A model generated the notes under the pieces. That model did no database searches, had not been told where the DNA came from, and saw only the letters and a program-made list of their open reading frames with translations. Below, piece after piece: positions 62,829-64,000 of a stretch of 64,000 bases of DNA. The translations under genes were made by a program, and so were the position numbers. Each line of letters opens with the position of its first letter. The stretch's first letter is position 1. Source of the stretch: Chthoniobacterales bacterium (GTDB lineage: Bacteria; Verrucomicrobiota; Verrucomicrobiia; Chthoniobacterales; JACTMZ01); contig JAGYIO010000001.1 of the NCBI GenBank assembly GCA_018402585.1, positions 124,001 to 188,000 on the forward strand, given 5' to 3'.

Positions 62829-63104
62829 GTGGTTTTTGACTGGGGTCCAGAGAAGAATGAAAAAATCAAGAGGGAGCGGGGGATCTCTTTTGAGGAAATC
62901 GCTCTGCTGCTTGCTGCCGGGAGTGTCTGGGCAGTCACAAAACACTGGAATACGGAAAAATATCCCAACCAAAGGATTTTTCTCATTCCCATCGATGGTC
63001 GCATTATCGCGGTTCCCTTTGTCCGGGATAAGGACCGATTTTTTCTCAAGACCCCTTTCCCCTCAAGAAAGATGACAAAACTCTACAACGAGGAGCAAAA
63101 ATGA
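62829..63104 (+). CDS. BrnT-like toxin
   Basis: 91 residues from GTG 62829. The amino motif FDWGPEKNEKIKRERGISFEE is the BrnT opening (WDxxKNxxNxxKHGxSFEEA), and RIIAVPFVRDKDRFFLKTPF is near the end. BrnT toxins are RNase-like proteins regulated with BrnA. The stop overlaps the next start by ATGA. GTG is preferred as no ATG precedes the motif. Confidence 0.75.
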   Translation: MVFDWGPEKNEKIKRERGISFEEIALLLAAGSVWAVTKHWNTEKYPNQRIFLIPIDGRIIAVPFVRDKDRFFLKTPFPSRKMTKLYNEEQK

Positions 63105-63376
63105 AACCAACCACTGAGGCAGAAGAAAAAGAAATCGCAGACGCCCTTGAGCGCGGAGTTATCGAGTTTGAGAAACCCTCTCGTAAACTCCTCTCCGATT
63201 TGAAGAGGGCTTCGGAGAATACATTCAAGAAAGACAGAAGAATCAACGTGCGCCTGAGCAGTCATGATTTGCTTGGCATCCAGAGAAAGGCCCTCAAAAA
63301 AGGTCTTCCCTACCAAGCGCTGATTTCCGGTTTGATCCACCAGTATGTTGAGGGAGAACTCTTGGAAAAATCATAA
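63101..63376 (+). CDS. BrnA/CopG-like antitoxin
   Basis: 91 residues. Charged amino part, then a ribbon-helix-helix-like segment: RRINVRLSSHDLLGIQRKAL followed by KGLPYQALISGLIHQYVEG. It lies directly after the BrnT-like gene with ATGA overlap, the order seen in brnTA. It probably binds the palindrome upstream of the toxin. Confidence 0.78.
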   Translation: MKPTTEAEEKEIADALERGVIEFEKPSRKLLSDLKRASENTFKKDRRINVRLSSHDLLGIQRKALKKGLPYQALISGLIHQYVEGELLEKS

Positions 63377-63493
63377 TGCGAACAAACCGATGGACCCGAC
63401 TGCCATGCCTGAAGTGGCACTTTTGGCACGTCGCCTGCGGGGCAGGCTTTGGTGCTAAAAGCGAATAGCCGCAGGTCATCGCGGACGTTCGGC
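63377..63493 (+). other. attC site of cassette 4
   Basis: 117 bp from TGCGAAC (63377-63383) to core GTTCGGC (63487-63493). The 5' core is the exact reverse complement of cassette 4's start (GTTCGCA at 62773). The outer stem CGATG(G)ACC (63388-63396) pairs with GGTCATCG (63474-63481), with one extrahelical G. A long, partly structured middle (with GCCTGCGGGGCAGGC) makes this the largest attC here. Confidence 0.85.
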
Positions 63494-63506
63494 AGAAAAC
63501 TGCGGC

Positions 63507-63540
63507 TTGACGCTGTCGCGAGTATGATATATCGTCATAC
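63507..63540 (+). promoter_or_regulatory. Promoter/operator of the RHH-MazF pair
   Basis: TTGACG (63507) could be a -35. The inverted repeat GTATGA-N7-TCATAC (63522-63540) overlaps the expected -10 (TATATC or nearby) six bases before the antitoxin ATG. Ribbon-helix-helix antitoxins bind such sites, so autoregulation is likely. Confidence 0.6.
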
Positions 63541-63545
63541 CCACT

Positions 63546-63788
63546 ATGAGCGTTGCTAAAATCGCGATCACCATGGAAGTGGGGTTGGTCGAGCAAGTCG
63601 ATCGGCTCGTGCGGGAGCATGTTTATCCCAACCGGAGCCGGGCGATTCAGGACGCCGTGGCCGACCGGTTGCGGCGCATGGATCGAGGGCGGTTGGCTCG
63701 CGAGTGCGCCAAGCTTGACCCCAAGTTCGAGCAGGCTCTTGCCGAAGAGGGGATGGGTTCGGAGATCGCGCAATGGCCCGAATATTGA
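63546..63788 (+). CDS. Ribbon-helix-helix antitoxin (MazE/CopG-type)
   Basis: 80 residues. RHH pattern: [20 protein letters not shown] (strand and helix A), then [19 protein letters not shown] (helix B), with an acidic tail ending AQWPEY. It overlaps the toxin gene by 16 bases and lies next to the inverted repeat it probably binds. It belongs to cassette 5. Confidence 0.9.
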   Translation: MSVAKIAITMEVGLVEQVDRLVREHVYPNRSRAIQDAVADRLRRMDRGRLARECAKLDPKFEQALAEEGMGSEIAQWPEY

Positions 63789-64000
63789 GGGGCGACATTG
63801 TCTGGACCGACCTCGAGCCGACGCGCGGCAACGAGCAAGCCGGACAGCGTCCGGTCTTGATCCTGAGCGAAGATGTTTTCAACGACCGGTCGGGAACGGT
63901 CATTGCCATCGCTTTGACCAGCCAGCCGCAAAAAGCCAGTTTTCCTCTCACCTTGGAATTGCTCGAGACGAAACTGCCGAAGCGATCTTGGGCCAAGATC
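63773..64000 (+). CDS. MazF/PemK-family endoribonuclease toxin, cut by window end
   Basis: 76 codons are visible. [20 protein letters not shown], then [17 protein letters not shown] and [18 protein letters not shown] are the MazF opening motifs, with the conserved GxEQxGxRPVLIL-type block (Arg next to Pro). MazF cleaves mRNA at short sequences. The remaining C-terminus lies outside the window. Confidence 0.93.
   Translation, partial: MARILRGDIVWTDLEPTRGNEQAGQRPVLILSEDVFNDRSGTVIAIALTSQPQKASFPLTLELLETKLPKRSWAKI

Larger units (their letters stand above)
60252..64000 (+). mobile_element. Chromosomal integron: degraded integrase, attI-like site and at least five cassettes
   Basis: The architecture is a leftward integrase remnant, a core site at 60849, then cassettes separated by attC hairpins ending at cores 61479, 61884, 62773 and 63487. 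The strongest sign is core complementarity. Cassette 1 begins GTTCGAT and its attC begins ATCGAAC; cassette 2 does the same; cassette 4 begins GTTCGCA and its attC begins TGCGAAC. Cassette 3 is approximate (GTTGGCAT against ATGCCTAAC). Each attC stem has an unpaired base or mismatches of the usual kind. The region is visibly lower in GC and has small genes, several with their own promoters. The array continues past the window. Confidence 0.9.

Overview
The window is 64 kb of high-GC chromosomal DNA. It probably comes from a member of the Verrucomicrobiota (Opitutae-like). The reasons are an unbroken dcw cell-wall/division cluster carrying a LysM gene, a murC-murB fusion, a strongly divergent FtsZ, and a remnant of an integron integrase with the long N-terminal extension I associate with this phylum. 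The phylum assignment is an inference from gene content. I saw no rRNA, tRNA or CRISPR.

Layout. 1-6587 (+): end of an unknown gene, an M23 peptidase, an isolated nuoB-nuoC pair, RNase D, nadC, a SirB1-type protein and cinA. 6667-27788 (-): one tightly overlapping operon, mraZ-(small ORF)-rsmH-ftsL-ftsI-murE-murF-mraY-murD-lysM-ftsW-murG-murCB-ddl-ftsQ-ftsA-ftsZ-clpB. Its promoter carries a row of 10-bp-spaced MraZ boxes. 28153-44250: housekeeping and envelope genes (pta, a cell-wall amidase, an ABC exporter operon, metF, zwf-opcA, tpiA, an orphan ABC ATPase, acylphosphatase, proA, rarA, a lipoprotein hydrolase). An 810-bp repeat-rich gap (38812-39621) lies among them.

44515-55059 (+) is a nine-gene, stop-start-overlapping biosynthetic operon: EboD-like sugar phosphate cyclase, HD-domain protein, methyltransferase/Gfo-Idh-MocA fusion, GT4 glycosyltransferase, PIG-L deacetylase, zinc-ribbon metallo-beta-lactamase-fold protein, GNAT-like protein, YcaO and a PlsC-like acyltransferase. 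I do not recognise this combination as a described pathway. No precursor peptide for YcaO is visible.

55242-60258 is a sulfatase module: divergent AraC regulator, exported sulfatase with a formylglycine-type active site, exported HAD phosphatase and a lipoprotein formylglycine-generating enzyme.

60252 to the window end is a chromosomal integron. A frameshifted, truncated integron integrase (-) is followed by an attI-like core and at least five cassettes separated by four attC hairpins. The bases at the start of a cassette are the exact reverse complement of the 5' core of that cassette's own attC in three of four cases, which is the expected signature of cassette circularisation. Cassettes carry small membrane proteins of unknown function and three toxin-antitoxin-like pairs (RelB/ParE-like, BrnT/BrnA-like, RHH/MazF). 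With the integrase dead, the TA pairs may be what keeps the array stable.
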